A DNA stretch of 64,000 nt, taken from the NCBI RefSeq assembly GCF_030272615.1, contig NC_081411.1:210511744-210575743 (forward strand), read 5' to 3'. The notes beneath the pieces were generated by a model. It was given only the letters and a program-made list of their open reading frames with translations, was not told the origin of the DNA and made no database searches. The stretch is from Cryptomeria japonica (taxonomy: Eukaryota; Streptophyta; Pinopsida; Cupressales; Cupressaceae). The position numbers were made by a program, and so were the translations under genes. The first letter of the stretch is position 1, and every line of letters starts with the position of its first letter. Shown piece by piece: positions 44,155-56,057 of this stretch.

Positions 44155-45690
44155 AGTTTTCATTTTAGTTATTTGTTTAAATGAGTTCTCTTCTTATTTA
44201 AAATTAACAATTGGTATCAGAGAAACAATTGGATTGATAAGAGATGGAAGAAGAAGATGAAGTTTATTCCATTATGGAAAAATTTCTTGGTAATTTATAA
44301 TTCACAGAGAGTAGTGTTATGATATGAAAGCTGAAATGAAATGGTATAGACATTGGTCAGATGGTTGGAAAAATGAGGATTCGGTTGAATAAGAGGACGT
44401 TGAGGAGAGTGAAAAGGAACTTGAAGAAGATGAAACATATGATGTCAAAAACTATCAAGAAGAGAAAATTCTGAGGTTGAAGGAGGAGAATTTGTGACTC
44501 ATACATCTACTATATTTTATGGACGATTCATTGGCAATAATTTTAGAGGTTGAGACTACAAAAAGTATAAAGTAAAAAGAACTTATGGAAAGCTTAAATG
44601 GAGAAAAAGTAAATACTGGCAACCTTTAGGATATATTGATTGACAAGCATCTTGAAATTCAAAATCTTGTAAGATCTACAAAACACTCTCTTGAGTTGAA
44701 GAATGTATAGAAATAATTTATGGATAAAGAGAATTTATCAAAGAAATTATCCACTAAGTATATAGAGGTGGAGCAAAACTTAAGTGAAATTTTGGTTGTT
44801 TATTTTGAGATGTCTAAGGAAGGTGGTAGCAGTGATTCCATGGGAGAAGGAAAATGTGTTTTGGACAGTGATGTGTCGAGCTCTGTGGTGTCCCCATAAG
44901 ATGATACGCATGACCTCAAGGAAGATCCAAACCAAATGTCACAAATACCACGTTGAAGACACTCGAGTAGGCACATGACTCAATGAGTTGGAGTTGCATG
45001 CATGGGAACTATGGTTTGTAGGCTGGATTTTGCAAGGTGGATTGATTGAGTTTTTTGTGGACCCAAAGAGAGACTTGTCAACAAGTTTCTTGATCAAACT
45101 ATAGAAGTTGCTCATGTGGAGAAAACTAATTAGGAAATCATACCTCCTTCGTGTTGGGACAATCCACTAGTGTCATGGTAGTATAGGTTGGAGTCCGTGA
45201 AGGTGAAGCGAGAGGATCAGGATAGTCAAGATGAAATTGTAATAGAGTTTGGAATTCTAGTGGAAGGTTAAACTGATCAAAACCAAAATTATCCACTTGT
45301 TTGCCTATCATCTGAGGTAGTTGAATCGATTTGTTTTTTTGTTGGGTTAAATAGGAAATTTGCAGAAGGGAGTAAAAATGGTGATGTCATGAATGTCATG
45401 CTAGGCTATGTGAAGCATCTCCAGATTACTAACATAGATGAATTTTTTTATTCGATGTTGGAGAGAAAGTGAATAAGAGCATGAGAACAAACATTGATAC
45501 CCTTGTACATAGCTCAGGTCATTTGTTAGGTTTGAATATTGATTTGGCAATAGAAACAAGCAAAAGCCATGATAACTTACATGGTGGCATTTCAAGAATT
45601 GATTTCCATCCTAGCAATGTTTATTTGTTTGATGTGGGACTTACTCCTAATAAGGATGGCTAGCTAAGGATCTATTGATGGGTAAACTCG
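44155..45690 (+). other. Unrecognised decayed retroelement-like segment
   Basis: It begins with about 55 bases ending TTAACA, followed by ATTGGTATCAGAG (44210-44222), i.e. the end of a Copia LTR plus primer site. The following 1.4 kb has glutamate/lysine-rich fragments in several frames (for example 44784-44978, 45469-45663) and many stops, but no gag, protease, integrase or RT motif that I can name. Confidence 0.45.
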
Positions 45691-48690
45691 ATAAAATAGT
45701 CCCTTAATTATTCATGTCCTTTTCCTCTCTAATTAGAATGTGAAAAAATGTGATTTCATTAAGTTTACAAAGATGATTTTCTAGAATAGATAATGTAGTC
45801 TTGTCAATTCAATGTCAAGACACAAAATCATATATGTTCATACCTCTGTTTACCCAACACCTCAACAAGAAAACCAACATTAGTGATGATCAATTTATCC
45901 ATTGCACATCTTCAACATCTTCTACTCCACTACTTTGACAAAGGGCACAACTCTTCTCATCCATTTTTTCTCAGGTCACAAGCATTTTGGTATGATATCG
46001 AATGTGAGAGTAATAAAAAAACAAACCAATGTAGAAATAAAACTGATATTATTGAGTACAATCAAATTGATTTTACATTGATCAGTATTAGTAAAATAAA
46101 ACCATTGTTTTCTTAAATAACTAAAAAAATCCTTTATATGTACATAACTTACCAATAACTAACAATATAACTAATTTATTTGATTTAACTATTAACCTAA
46201 AACTAACCTAATTAATGTAAAACTCCAATAGACAATAATAGAGCATAAAATATATCATTTAAGTTATCACCTCATTGACAAATAGATTACTTCCCATAAG
46301 CATATATATTTAATTACCCATCAAAGTATGTCATAAAATGTAGTGCTTCAGTAAAGAGAACATACTCTAAGATGAAGGTATATAATGTAAGGCTCTTGAA
46401 TCAAGAATCCATCTATCTAAACAAAAAAATTGCAAATGTAATGAAAATTTTCTTTCATGTTATCATTTATATTAGATAAACCTACTATCCTTCATTATGA
46501 AAATGATGATGGTGGTTTAGAAGAAGAGGACGAAGTAGATGACTTGAATGAAATAAAATATTGTACTCTTGACGGAGTTGCCTAAACTCTTCTAACTTTT
46601 TTATATAAATATTATGTTTATCAATATTATTTTATTATAATATTAAAATCTTCAATTTCCTTTTTAAGTTTATCTTCTTTTGTATAGGTGGGAGAATCAT
46701 AAAATTCTATCTCTATTTTGAATATTTTCTTCACTTTGGCTTTATAATAGTGCCCAACTCTTTCCAAGTAGATTTAATTAAATAATATTGCATTTCTCTA
46801 TAGTCAAATGATCACAAAATATCTCAAAATAAGGAATGCAAAATCATTTACCTAAGTCATTCACGGTGGAATAAAAAAGTAAAAGAAAAGAGTGTACTTA
46901 ATTTTTTTAAATTAAAAATATCAATAATATAATTATTTTTAATTTTATATTTTTCACAATAAGCCAATTGAGATATCAACATGATATGAACTTAATCGAA
47001 TAATTCTTAATGATTCATAATTTGTCAAAAGAAAGAGATGTTATTCTAGCTCTATTTGTAATAAAAAAACTCACAAACTATACCAAACAAATCTTTTCCC
47101 TTATCCCATACTTAATTTAGTATTGTACACTACTCAACATGAAACAACAAGATGTTGAAAAAAAAGTAACATAAGCAAGCCCATAGCATCATTACATTCC
47201 TTTCTATGAGAAAATATCTTACACTCCTTAGTGAATTCAAATTGATGACAATTGAAAGTAGACCATAAAATCCTATGAAAGAGAAATCTCTAATACCATG
47301 CTAGAGTCACTCAAGGATTGAAGATCCATGATCGCTTATAATAAAAATTTCTTTATGTAATTTGAGTAAAATGAATCAAAACCTTTCCCCTAGATAGGCA
47401 AAAAAACCAAGTGAATTAGGCAATTATGACAATACCACATGTCCACTCCAAAGTACTTATCTAACTAGCTTACATTTGTCTCTCCTTCAATCAATTTCAT
47501 CCTATATAGATTTGAAAGAAGATGAGTTTTTTACCATCATTTCTTAGCTTCATTTGTCCATTTTCTTAATTTTGCCCATCAGGACCTCCTAGTTCTCTTT
47601 TAGTTCCAGAACAATTTTGTTCTCATTTTTTGGTATCTTCTTCTCAGAGAACTCTTTCAATCTCCCATCAATTTTTTTTGAGATCTATAGCTTCCCAGCC
47701 ATCTCACTTGCTCCTTCCCAAAGAAGTTCATCTTTGATATCCATAACCCATTTGTCTACTCTCACCCTCGCGTAGCCACCGCTACAAGCCTATTGACTTT
47801 TCTGATTGCTATATTGAACAATGAGAGGAGCCATTTGATAACCATTTCCCATCTCTCCATATTCTCTTCCAATTTTAAAATCGTTATCTCAGCATCTATG
47901 AGGGGCTTTCTATGGTCAGAGGTCTTTTGATTAGGGGAAATGGGGCCACCTCCTCAGATGTGGCGGGAGATCACTCAGATTTTGAATCAAAAGAAGATTT
48001 AATATTTGTTATTAATTTTCAATAAAAATTAATGGTTTTGTTAAGTAAAGAAGGCTCCCAATAGTTTACACATGAAAAAAAAAAACCATCCATAACAAAA
48101 AAAAAAAAAAAAACACCAACCATCCATAACCAAAAAAAACAAAAAAAAACAACATAGATTGTAAAGCACGCCCACTAAAACATGCAGAGTTTAACCAAGT
48201 TTACAATAAGATGAGAGTAAAAATAACAAATTAGTAAACACAAACTAGAAACAACTAAGGGGAAAGACAGATGATGAAAATACCACTGAAATAGATGTGT
48301 GCTTTAACTTACTCCATTGGGAGGAGGAGATCAATGATATTCTAGATAGTTTGGGCTATATACGTTGATGCCACTATCATGATCTTGATGACACACTTCT
48401 ACGATTAAAAATTAATGTTTTACATATGTTTTCATAAGAATATAATAATTTGACTTATGTGATAGTAGACACATTTCATATAAAATATAATTGAAATATC
48501 TTATTGACTTATTTATTTTGTATAATTTAAAATTATGATAAGCTCCAAATTTCCTATATCTATAAAATTAGTTAAATCTTATTTATTGGAAAGAATGTCC
48601 ATTTTAGCCTTAATTATAATCTCCAATTTACGCATACAAAGGGCACTTCCAAACGGTGTGGTCTTTGAATCTGATGTGGACCTTAGCTAT
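45691..48690. other. AT-rich intergenic DNA upstream of the Kelch gene
   Basis: No convincing gene. On the minus strand at about 47550-47950 a lysine/glutamate-rich coding trace (MDIKDELLWEGASEMAGKLQ) with stops suggests an old coiled-coil gag or gene fragment, unidentified. A-rich tracts at 48075-48155 contain repeats of CCATCCATAAC. Confidence 0.5.
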
Positions 48691-48704
48691 AAGAAGAGAT
48701 GATC

Positions 48705-48712
48705 TATTTAAA
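48705..48712 (+). promoter_or_regulatory. TATA-like box of the Kelch gene
   Basis: TATTTAAA lies 140 bases before the ATG, giving a plausible leader of about 110 bases. Inferred from position only. Confidence 0.45.
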
Positions 48713-48851
48713 ACAACCTGAATTCAAAGAACGATAGAGTTTATACAGCCTTTTACACACTAGGGTTTCTAATTTTCTGAATTGCAGCACATTCTGCACG
48801 TAGTGTGCAAGTGTAGACCTTTATTTCCTATTCAAGAAGACAGAGTTGATA

Positions 48852-49850
48852 ATGGAGTTTTTGCAGGAAATCCCCGAGCAAATAGTTAGAGACAACTTTA
48901 AAAACATGGCATATAAATCCGGAATAAAGAAGAGGAAGATCACCAAGCCTATGAATGAAAGAATGGAATGCTTCCAATTCTATAAAGACAGAAATGACAT
49001 TGGGATGCCTCAGAAATATATATGTCTACTCCAGCGTGCTGGGGTAACTATATATGACCCTGTCGATCACTCATGGGAAAGGCTCCCTCCCATTCCCACT
49101 GGAATTCAAATCTCATTTGTTTCTCGTTTAGTTTGTGTGAATCACAAGCTCGTTTTGATGGGTTTGAAACATCATGAGCATGAGACTAGAAGGATTTTGG
49201 TATATGATTTCGAAACAAGTACATGGCAGCAAGGTGCTGAAATTCCCACTGCCACATCTTCATCAATGTTTGCATGTTGTGCGTCACCTGAGGGATCCAT
49301 TTACATTGCAGGAGGGCTTGGACAGTGTGATAATAGTCTCAGTGATGCAGCAGTATACAAAGTAGATGAAGATAAATGGGAGATTTTTCCTAAGATGCAC
49401 CAAGAAATTGGCTTCTGTAGGGATGTTTTTATAGAAGGATTGTTCTATGTCATTGGTATTTTCAATAATAAGGCTGAAAGATTTAACCCTAGCACAAGAG
49501 AGTGGACAACTTTAGAAAATACGTTAGGTAATTCAAAGTATGTCCAAGTTCTATATGCATTTGGACAATTATATGCCTTTGGAGGGGAAGGAGTAGAACA
49601 GTATGATTGGGAAGGAGAAGTGTGGAGAGAATTGGAGCCCCTTCCCCAAGAACTTACCTTCATTCGTGCAACTGTGTGGTGTGATAGAATTTTCTTGAGC
49701 GGATATAAGAATACTTCCTTAGAATCGGGCCATCCAGTTTTCTATATCTATAAGCCTGGAGCAGTGGTCACTGAGAGGTGGATTGCTATTAACAAGCCGG
49801 AAGCATTTGTCGACATGGAAATCCTATCTGTTGCAACAATACAAATTTAA
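48852..49850 (+). CDS. Kelch-repeat F-box-like protein (KFB type)
   Basis: An intact single-exon frame of 332 residues. I chose ATG 48852 because MEFLQEIPEQI aligns with the start of plant Kelch F-box proteins (usually MELIPGLPEEI). Residues 1-38 stand where the F-box should be but are degenerate: no LC..W ending (KKRKITKPM instead). Residues 41-61 (FQFYKDRNDIGMPQKYICLL) match the conserved linker. Kelch-type blades follow at about 65-105 (YDPVDHSWERLPPIP), 115-156 (VYDFETSTWQQGAEIP, YIAGG), 165-202, 208-245 (ERFNPSTREWTTL) and 249-285. Plant KFBs bring targets such as phenylalanine ammonia-lyase or cytokinin response regulators to SCF ubiquitin ligases. Whether this one still binds SKP1 is doubtful. 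It is the only host-type gene with an undamaged frame here. Confidence 0.85.
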   Translation: MEFLQEIPEQIVRDNFKNMAYKSGIKKRKITKPMNERMECFQFYKDRNDIGMPQKYICLLQRAGVTIYDPVDHSWERLPPIPTGIQISFVSRLVCVNHKLVLMGLKHHEHETRRILVYDFETSTWQQGAEIPTATSSSMFACCASPEGSIYIAGGLGQCDNSLSDAAVYKVDEDKWEIFPKMHQEIGFCRDVFIEGLFYVIGIFNNKAERFNPSTREWTTLENTLGNSKYVQVLYAFGQLYAFGGEGVEQYDWEGEVWRELEPLPQELTFIRATVWCDRIFLSGYKNTSLESGHPVFYIYKPGAVVTERWIAINKPEAFVDMEILSVATIQI

Positions 49851-49889
49851 AATGTAAAAAAATGTTTAATTGTAGCTTTACATTTTTTT

Positions 49890-49895
49890 AATAAA
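49890..49895 (+). terminator. Poly(A) signal of the Kelch gene
   Basis: AATAAA 40 bases after the stop codon, in a T-rich context. Confidence 0.6.
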
Positions 49896-49896
49896 A

Positions 49897-52019
49897 TCTA
49901 TAAAATTTATTATCTAAATTCTTAATTGTGATAGATCATGTAATAAAAACGAATCTATTTAGTTGATTTGTCTATTTTACTTATCATTATTTTGTTATAA
50001 CTCAATGTCAACTTCTTATATACACTATATTAATGGCATAGTATAAATTACTAAGTGTTACAAATATGAACCTCTAAGTGGGTTTTACTTTTGCTATTTG
50101 GATTTACCCTAAAATAAGTTACAATAATGGATCTTCTCAACATGATCATTTTTTTTGGTTGGATCTATCTAGGTGGTTTATAAATAGCTTAGGGGAGATT
50201 ATTAGATTGTAATAAGTTCTATGGTACCAATACCAGCAATGCATATAATTTATAGTCTTTAAAGACTATATATATAGATGGTTAAAATAATTTAGATGAT
50301 TCGCTGTCCTACTCAATACTTATATTTTGATCAATGATATAACATTGTATTTAGATATTATATGTTTCAACATTGAGTAGATTTAATGATGGAGATCAAT
50401 AATAGAGAAATCAAGAATTGATTATCACTTATTACAATATATTCAAATAGTAAATTGATTCATTGTGTACAATGCTTGAAGAAATTTTATTGAGATACAT
50501 TCCAAAAGATGAATGCAAACACAAGCTATAGGAAATAAGTTCCAATCCAAACCATATATATGATTATTTTTAATTTCACCATAAACTCATCAAACAAGAA
50601 GTAAAGACGTGAAGAAAAAATCATTCCTTATTCTTTATAGTAGCTTCTTTTGGTATCCACATTCTAGCCCCCTTTATTAAACTATCAATTTTATCTCATT
50701 TTCAAACTTCACACTTTGATTTTACCCTCCAAATCTAGCATTCGACATCCCCATTTAAGACTAAAATATTTAGATTTGTAATTCACCATACGCATGGGAA
50801 TCATCTCAATTCAACTCCAAACATAGGCCATATTTAATTTTGCCTAGCACCACAATCATTTTGCCCAATCCTCTCTCATTACACTTTCTCTGTTATTAAA
50901 ACCTAAGATTGTCCATACTCAAAATAAGTAAAGAAATTAAAATTTCAATGGCACCAAAATACACATTAAATACCCATTCACTATTGAGTGTGGGATTTTG
51001 ACCCTTCACAATTTTGTAAAATAATAAATAAAATGCAACATTTATAACTACCTTTAACATAACCAAATAATCTCTCAATTTTAATTACACCAAATAGAAC
51101 TAGAGGAGATAAAAAAGCGAAGGAAAATATCTTCTACAAGACCAAAAATCAAATCACAACAAAATTAAAATAAACAAGAAAACTATATTTTTTAGTTTTG
51201 TAGGATTGCACCATCACCTAAATGCTCCTATGTCAAACAACCTATTTCTACAGGAAGTAGAAATTATCAAAATATCCTTCCATTATAAGAATGTTAATAG
51301 TGCTATAAGGAAACTTCAAGGAGATTATAAACATGACATGATGCCACCAAATACTCCTTTTATAAAATTTTCACAGGGTTTCTACTTTTGAATGGTCCTT
51401 TGTAGTTCACAAATGCTTGTGGAGAGAATATCAATAATTATATGGCTAATCCAAGACTTGTTATGACCTATATTCTATTTCATTACTATTTTATTCCATT
51501 TATATTATTGATCATAATGTTTCCCAACCTTGTATGGTTTGTTGCAATCTTGCACACTTGTATAAAGCTATCATGACTACAATCATTGTACCTTATGTTA
51601 TAATGCAAGTTTCAAGCTTCAAAAGAATTGATTTTCAGTTTGTGGCTACTCATAAAGATATTGCAACCCTTACATGGTTGCTCATTTGTCTTACAATGGA
51701 AACAATTTATTTTGATACTCAAGTTGTTCGTTGCATAATTAATATATTATTGATTTTTGTGTCTCTTCTTTCGAATAATTATAGATTGTTTCACTTGGAT
51801 ATAGGTTCATTGAATATAATCTTATCATTGTCAATTTTAAATAATTAAACAACCATTTCCTTTATATTTGGAGGAGATTCATGCTAGAAGTATTAATTGA
51901 AGGAGATCGTATGAATGTGGGTGAGAGATATAATAGTTTCTATGACTAGTTATGGTGAAGGTTTTAGGATGATAGTCATGTAAGGAAGAAAATTAATATA
52001 ATTTTCATATAGATAAGGA
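49897..52019. other. AT-rich intergenic DNA
   Basis: No recognisable gene. There is a perfect 20-bp palindrome (50251-50270). Open frames of 61 and 104 codons at 51206-51391 and 51534-51848 have hydrophobic stretches but no family I recognise. Confidence 0.5.
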
Positions 52020-53075
52020 ACCCAACCAACCCCCCAGATGATTTTTATCTATCCTCCAATTATTGTTTGGGGGCATAGTATGGTAGAGTTAGATTAGTTG
52101 TAGGGGCCAATTGAATAATAACTACTCATTCATAGTTTCCCAAAATAATTCCCCTTTGCCTTTCCATCCTCAAGGGTTACCTAATTTTTTATCTTTACTT
52201 TTCTCTGTCATATTGAATTCTCCTCCTACTATATAAGGGAATTTTGGAAGAGTATTACTCATCCATATCCATAAGGAAATTCTCATTGTGTTTATGTGGA
52301 GCATAGACTAAGCATATGCCAAACTTGAGGTTATCCTTTATTAATTCTACACACAAACACCTATTTCATATAGAACAACCTAAGATTGTAATATATTTAC
52401 TCCATTCTCTATTCACAAGAATTGTGATATTCCCCTTTCCTTTCTCATGGTTAGTATGGGAGATTAAACCATAATTCCAAATGAATTTCAAATTATTGAT
52501 TAGATATGAGCCTTTTTCCTTGACTTTTTGAAGCATAAAAAAATTATACTTCTATTCTAATTACATAAAGTTTAGTTTCATGTTTTCTATTAGGGGATTC
52601 CAATTCTCTCATGTTCCAAATAATGAACTTAATCATATTTAATTTTGAGGGGATGGAGGTGGATCCTAATTACCACTCTTGCATAGATTGTCAAATCATT
52701 TGTTGAGTCTATTAGCTTTCCCTTTCTTTTCATCTTTTATAGTACCATTAGTTCTACTAACAATTAATCTCTTTCTCATAACCTTGCCTATGATACCTCT
52801 TCTTCCCCTACTTCCTCCATCCTTTTCAATAGCTAGGAGAGAGGATTGAGACATTCAATATCAAACATCATTTGAGTGTCTTCATTACTTGAAATGCCTC
52901 CCTCAATTTTCATTGAGTATGATGTATCAACTAATTATGATTAAAGAGAAGCTTTGTTCCTATTATCTTTGTTAATGGCCATACTATAAATTTTTTCATC
53001 CATTATTTAGGATGATGTATTAGAGTCTTATTTTAGTGCTATTTCATTACTACCTAGTGTGATCAAAGTATTAGG
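52020..53075 (-). mobile_element. LINE remnant (minus strand), ORF1 end and endonuclease
   Basis: On the minus strand a basic linker (GGSRGRRGIIGKVMRKRLIV, complement of about 52770-52830) is followed by IKFIIWNMRELESPNRKHET, the LINE endonuclease start (usually W-N-V-R-G-L). Then come a segment with GKGNITILVNREW, LVYAPHKHNENF and FNMTE. Many stops. It is cut at its 5' side by Gypsy G at 53079. Confidence 0.7.
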
Positions 53076-53078
53076 ATG

Positions 53079-53885
53079 TGTAGACACCTAAAATTGTCCT
53101 ATCTAATTAAATAAATATTTTATTTATTTAATTATTTTAGCCTAATTCTTCTATTAATTAAATAAATCTATATTTATTTAATTAACTCATTTATCCTCTT
53201 CTGGCCTTATTTCTCATTAAATAAATACATTTATTTATTTAAATTGTCCTTTTCCTAAATTAAATAAATACTTTTATTTATTTAATTGATCCCACTTTCT
53301 CTATTAATTAAATAAATCTTTATTTATTTAATTAATTCATTAGCCTTTTCTACATATGACACATGTCATTCATCTCTTAATTCCTACAGCACCTACCCTC
53401 TCATTATTTTATTATTTTCTCTACCTACCCTCTAATCTTAGCTGACCATTTATCTTTTACACCTCTCAATCTTATCCTGCCATTTCTTATAGTGTCTTCT
53501 ATATAAGGAGATGCTTCCTTAATTATCAACCCTAATCATTCTAATCAAGCCTTCAGGCAATCACCCCTACTACTCTAGCATTCAAACTTTCATATGCGAT
53601 CAACCCTACTTGCAACCACATTTCCGTTCTTTTTTGAGCTCTTGTGCACACATAAAATCTGAGAGCAAATATATCAAGCAAGATCAATGGAGATAGGAAG
53701 AATGGAGATCCAAACCCTATTGGACATGTGGTGGTAAAATCTTTATGATTTCATTTGATTTGCATTGTCTTACATAATCTTCATATGTTATGGTGGATCT
53801 TTGTTGTTATTAGGCTAGGGTTTTGTGGTTGAATTCATTTTGTCTTTCAATATTATTGTTTCCACTTTCACCATAAAAATTTTTG
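53079..53885 (+). repeat. 5' LTR of Gypsy G (end approximate)
   Basis: The start is clear; the end is not. A GCATGCCTAGTGGGAC segment at about 53885-53900 may mark the primer site region. I could not find the paired LTR. Confidence 0.5.
53100..53340. repeat. Cluster of five AT-rich palindromes
   Basis: The motif ATTAAATAAAT...ATTTATTTAAT, each able to fold on itself, occurs five times about 50 bp apart within the first 260 bases of the Gypsy G LTR. Confidence 0.75.
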
Positions 53886-56057
53886 CATGCCTAGTGGGAC
53901 TCTTGTCCCTTTTGCATTTAACAACTTTTGTTTCAGATTTTGTGTTTTTGAAGTTGCAGATGTAACATTTTCGACAACATTTCAACATTTTCGTATTTGC
54001 ATATTTTGAGATCGCATTTTTGATTTTGTGTTGCGCCTGTAATCTTTAGACTCGCATCTGCGTCTTCGACAGTAGTTATTTTAGTTTCTTTGCAAATTAC
54101 AGGGTCGCGTTTGTGTTCCTAAATTGCATCTGTGAAACCTTTAGACACGTTTGTGTTTGGTAGTCGCATCTATGTTCAGAAGATGCATCTGTGATGTATC
54201 TAGGTGCATTTGCATTTTTTTGTGGCGTTTGTGTTAGGTTTAACTGCGTTTGTGTTTTACCTTTTGCATTTCAGTTTTTTTATCCAATTTTGAGGTTTTA
54301 TTTCGTCATTCGGATTTCAGATTTGGTTTATTTTGAGCTAACATCTTCTGATCTAGCTAAGAAAATCGGTGCAGCTTGTCTTGAAAGAAATATTGTCTTG
54401 TCGAAGGCCCCTATTTCACAAAGTCTTTTGGATCTAATATTTACCTAACTTGTGTGCTTGCAGGAAGGGCTGATCATTTGAAACAATCCAAACTACTAAC
54501 AAATCTTTGTTGCAGGACCCAGACAAGGATTTTCTTTTGATCTTTATTATGTGCCTCATTTTCATAGATTATGAAACACTTCAATTGGTGCACTAAAATT
54601 GAACCAGTGTCTTTTGTGTCTTGGGAAATAGGCTCTTTTTGTTTAATCTCTAGAGGGTCTGTCTCCCCATGTGGTCATTAGGACTACTAGTTAGGAGAGA
54701 ATGACCCAAGTGGTAGTAGGGAAAATCTATCCTCTTCTGAACCACTATAAACAACTATATCGATGGTGAAAGCCATCAGTAATGTGTGCTGATTAGTTCA
54801 TACCGAGACTGTCTCCCCATAAACCCATTTGATCAAATTTATTTGATCATTTGTAGGGCATAACCCCTATCAGCTAGGAGCCTTCTGTATTTACAAAGCT
54901 GAAAGTACCGCATGTATGGCCACACGAGCAGATGCCCTTACTAGCACCTTTTGGTTTTAGAAAGATGAAATCCTTCTAGGTGTTGGGTTAGGAGGTCGGA
55001 CCTCTGGAGCAACCCACACACATACGGTTCTTAGTAGAGATACAAAGTTAGCCACGGGGAGTTTTTCGGGGGGACTGGTGCTTGGCTACCCCGGAGAAGT
55101 GAGTGCCAAGGGTGGAGACAGTGGGGTCAAGCATCTAAATATCCACTCTAAATAGCGTAGCCTCAGGGGAAACCCCATGTGGGATCAACAACTATTGTCT
55201 TGGCCAGCCATAAGAATTGTGTTTGTCTTATTTTGAACATTCAAGCATTCAAGGACCAAACACTTGTAAACATTGAGTCTTCATCAACATTGTGTCCTCT
55301 TGTCATGAAAAAAATAGTCAAAAAATCAGATTTGGTCACAACAAGCAACTTCACACATTGGAAAAATTGTACTTAATTTCTGGAAACGTGTATGTGTTCG
55401 ATAGAATCACGTCTATGTCATCTAGCCACGTTTGTGAAGGGAAGAAACATGTATGTGTTCTCTTAAGAAACATTACATTTACAAAATCTCAGAATTGTGT
55501 CTGTGTCTGACAGAACCATGTCTGTGTCATTTAATCGCGTCTGTGAAGTATACAGGCATGTCTGTGTTCAGAATTAGAAAACTTTACAGTCCACTCAACA
55601 AGAACAATCAATTTCAGACTTATTTAGCTTCCTAGGTTATCTCTCCCAGTTTTCATTTAGCATTCAACCTATCTTTGCGTCTCACAAAGTTCATCATTTC
55701 TTTACACCTTACATTACATTCACATTTGTCTAAACTTGAGTCAAAAGGTCACTTGCTTATCCTCATCATACTTTGTCAATACAATACATACAACAACATT
55801 TTGCTAAGTGGTCCCTCATCAAGGTCTATCACCTTTGGGTCTCATTTGGTCTTACTTAGAGTCAAGGTCAACTTACCTCATCAAGAGAAACTATCATCTC
55901 TTTGGAAGTCACGCCTACTCTACTACATACATACTTGGCCTTACACTTTGGACATTGCAAGTATACCTCAGATTCATTTACATTCCATCCAACTCTTGGT
56001 CTTCCATACTCTTTCCATTTTCATCTAGTCTCAAACATGTTGGTCAATATCTAGTTC
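53886..56057 (+). other. Long leader of Gypsy G
   Basis: About 2.2 kb without a sustained ORF. Degenerate repeats of CGTTTGTGTT/CATCTGTG words lie at about 53990-54260 and 55380-55575. Between them is a less AT-rich, apparently structured block (54640-55160) containing GTCTCCCCAT twice (54661, 54809). The open frame at 54191-54448 has no recognisable motif. Confidence 0.55.

Noticed and set aside
47550-47950. Possible minus-strand coiled-coil gene
   Set aside because: Interrupted by stops and without a recognisable family; kept only as a remark in the intergenic entry.
48075-48155. A-rich tracts as a possible LINE or SINE tail
   Set aside because: No element body or target duplication could be recognised upstream.
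48846-48851. Upstream non-ATG start (TTG) for the Kelch gene
   Set aside because: Adds only two residues; ATG at 48852 matches the family start and normal eukaryotic initiation.
50251-50270. Perfect 20-bp palindrome as an operator or terminator
   Set aside because: AT-rich plant intergenic DNA contains such palindromes by chance; nothing adjacent supports a function.
53100-53340. Regularly spaced palindromes as a CRISPR-like array
   Set aside because: The units are AT-rich self-complementary blocks in a plant LTR with no unique spacers of constant length and no cas genes.
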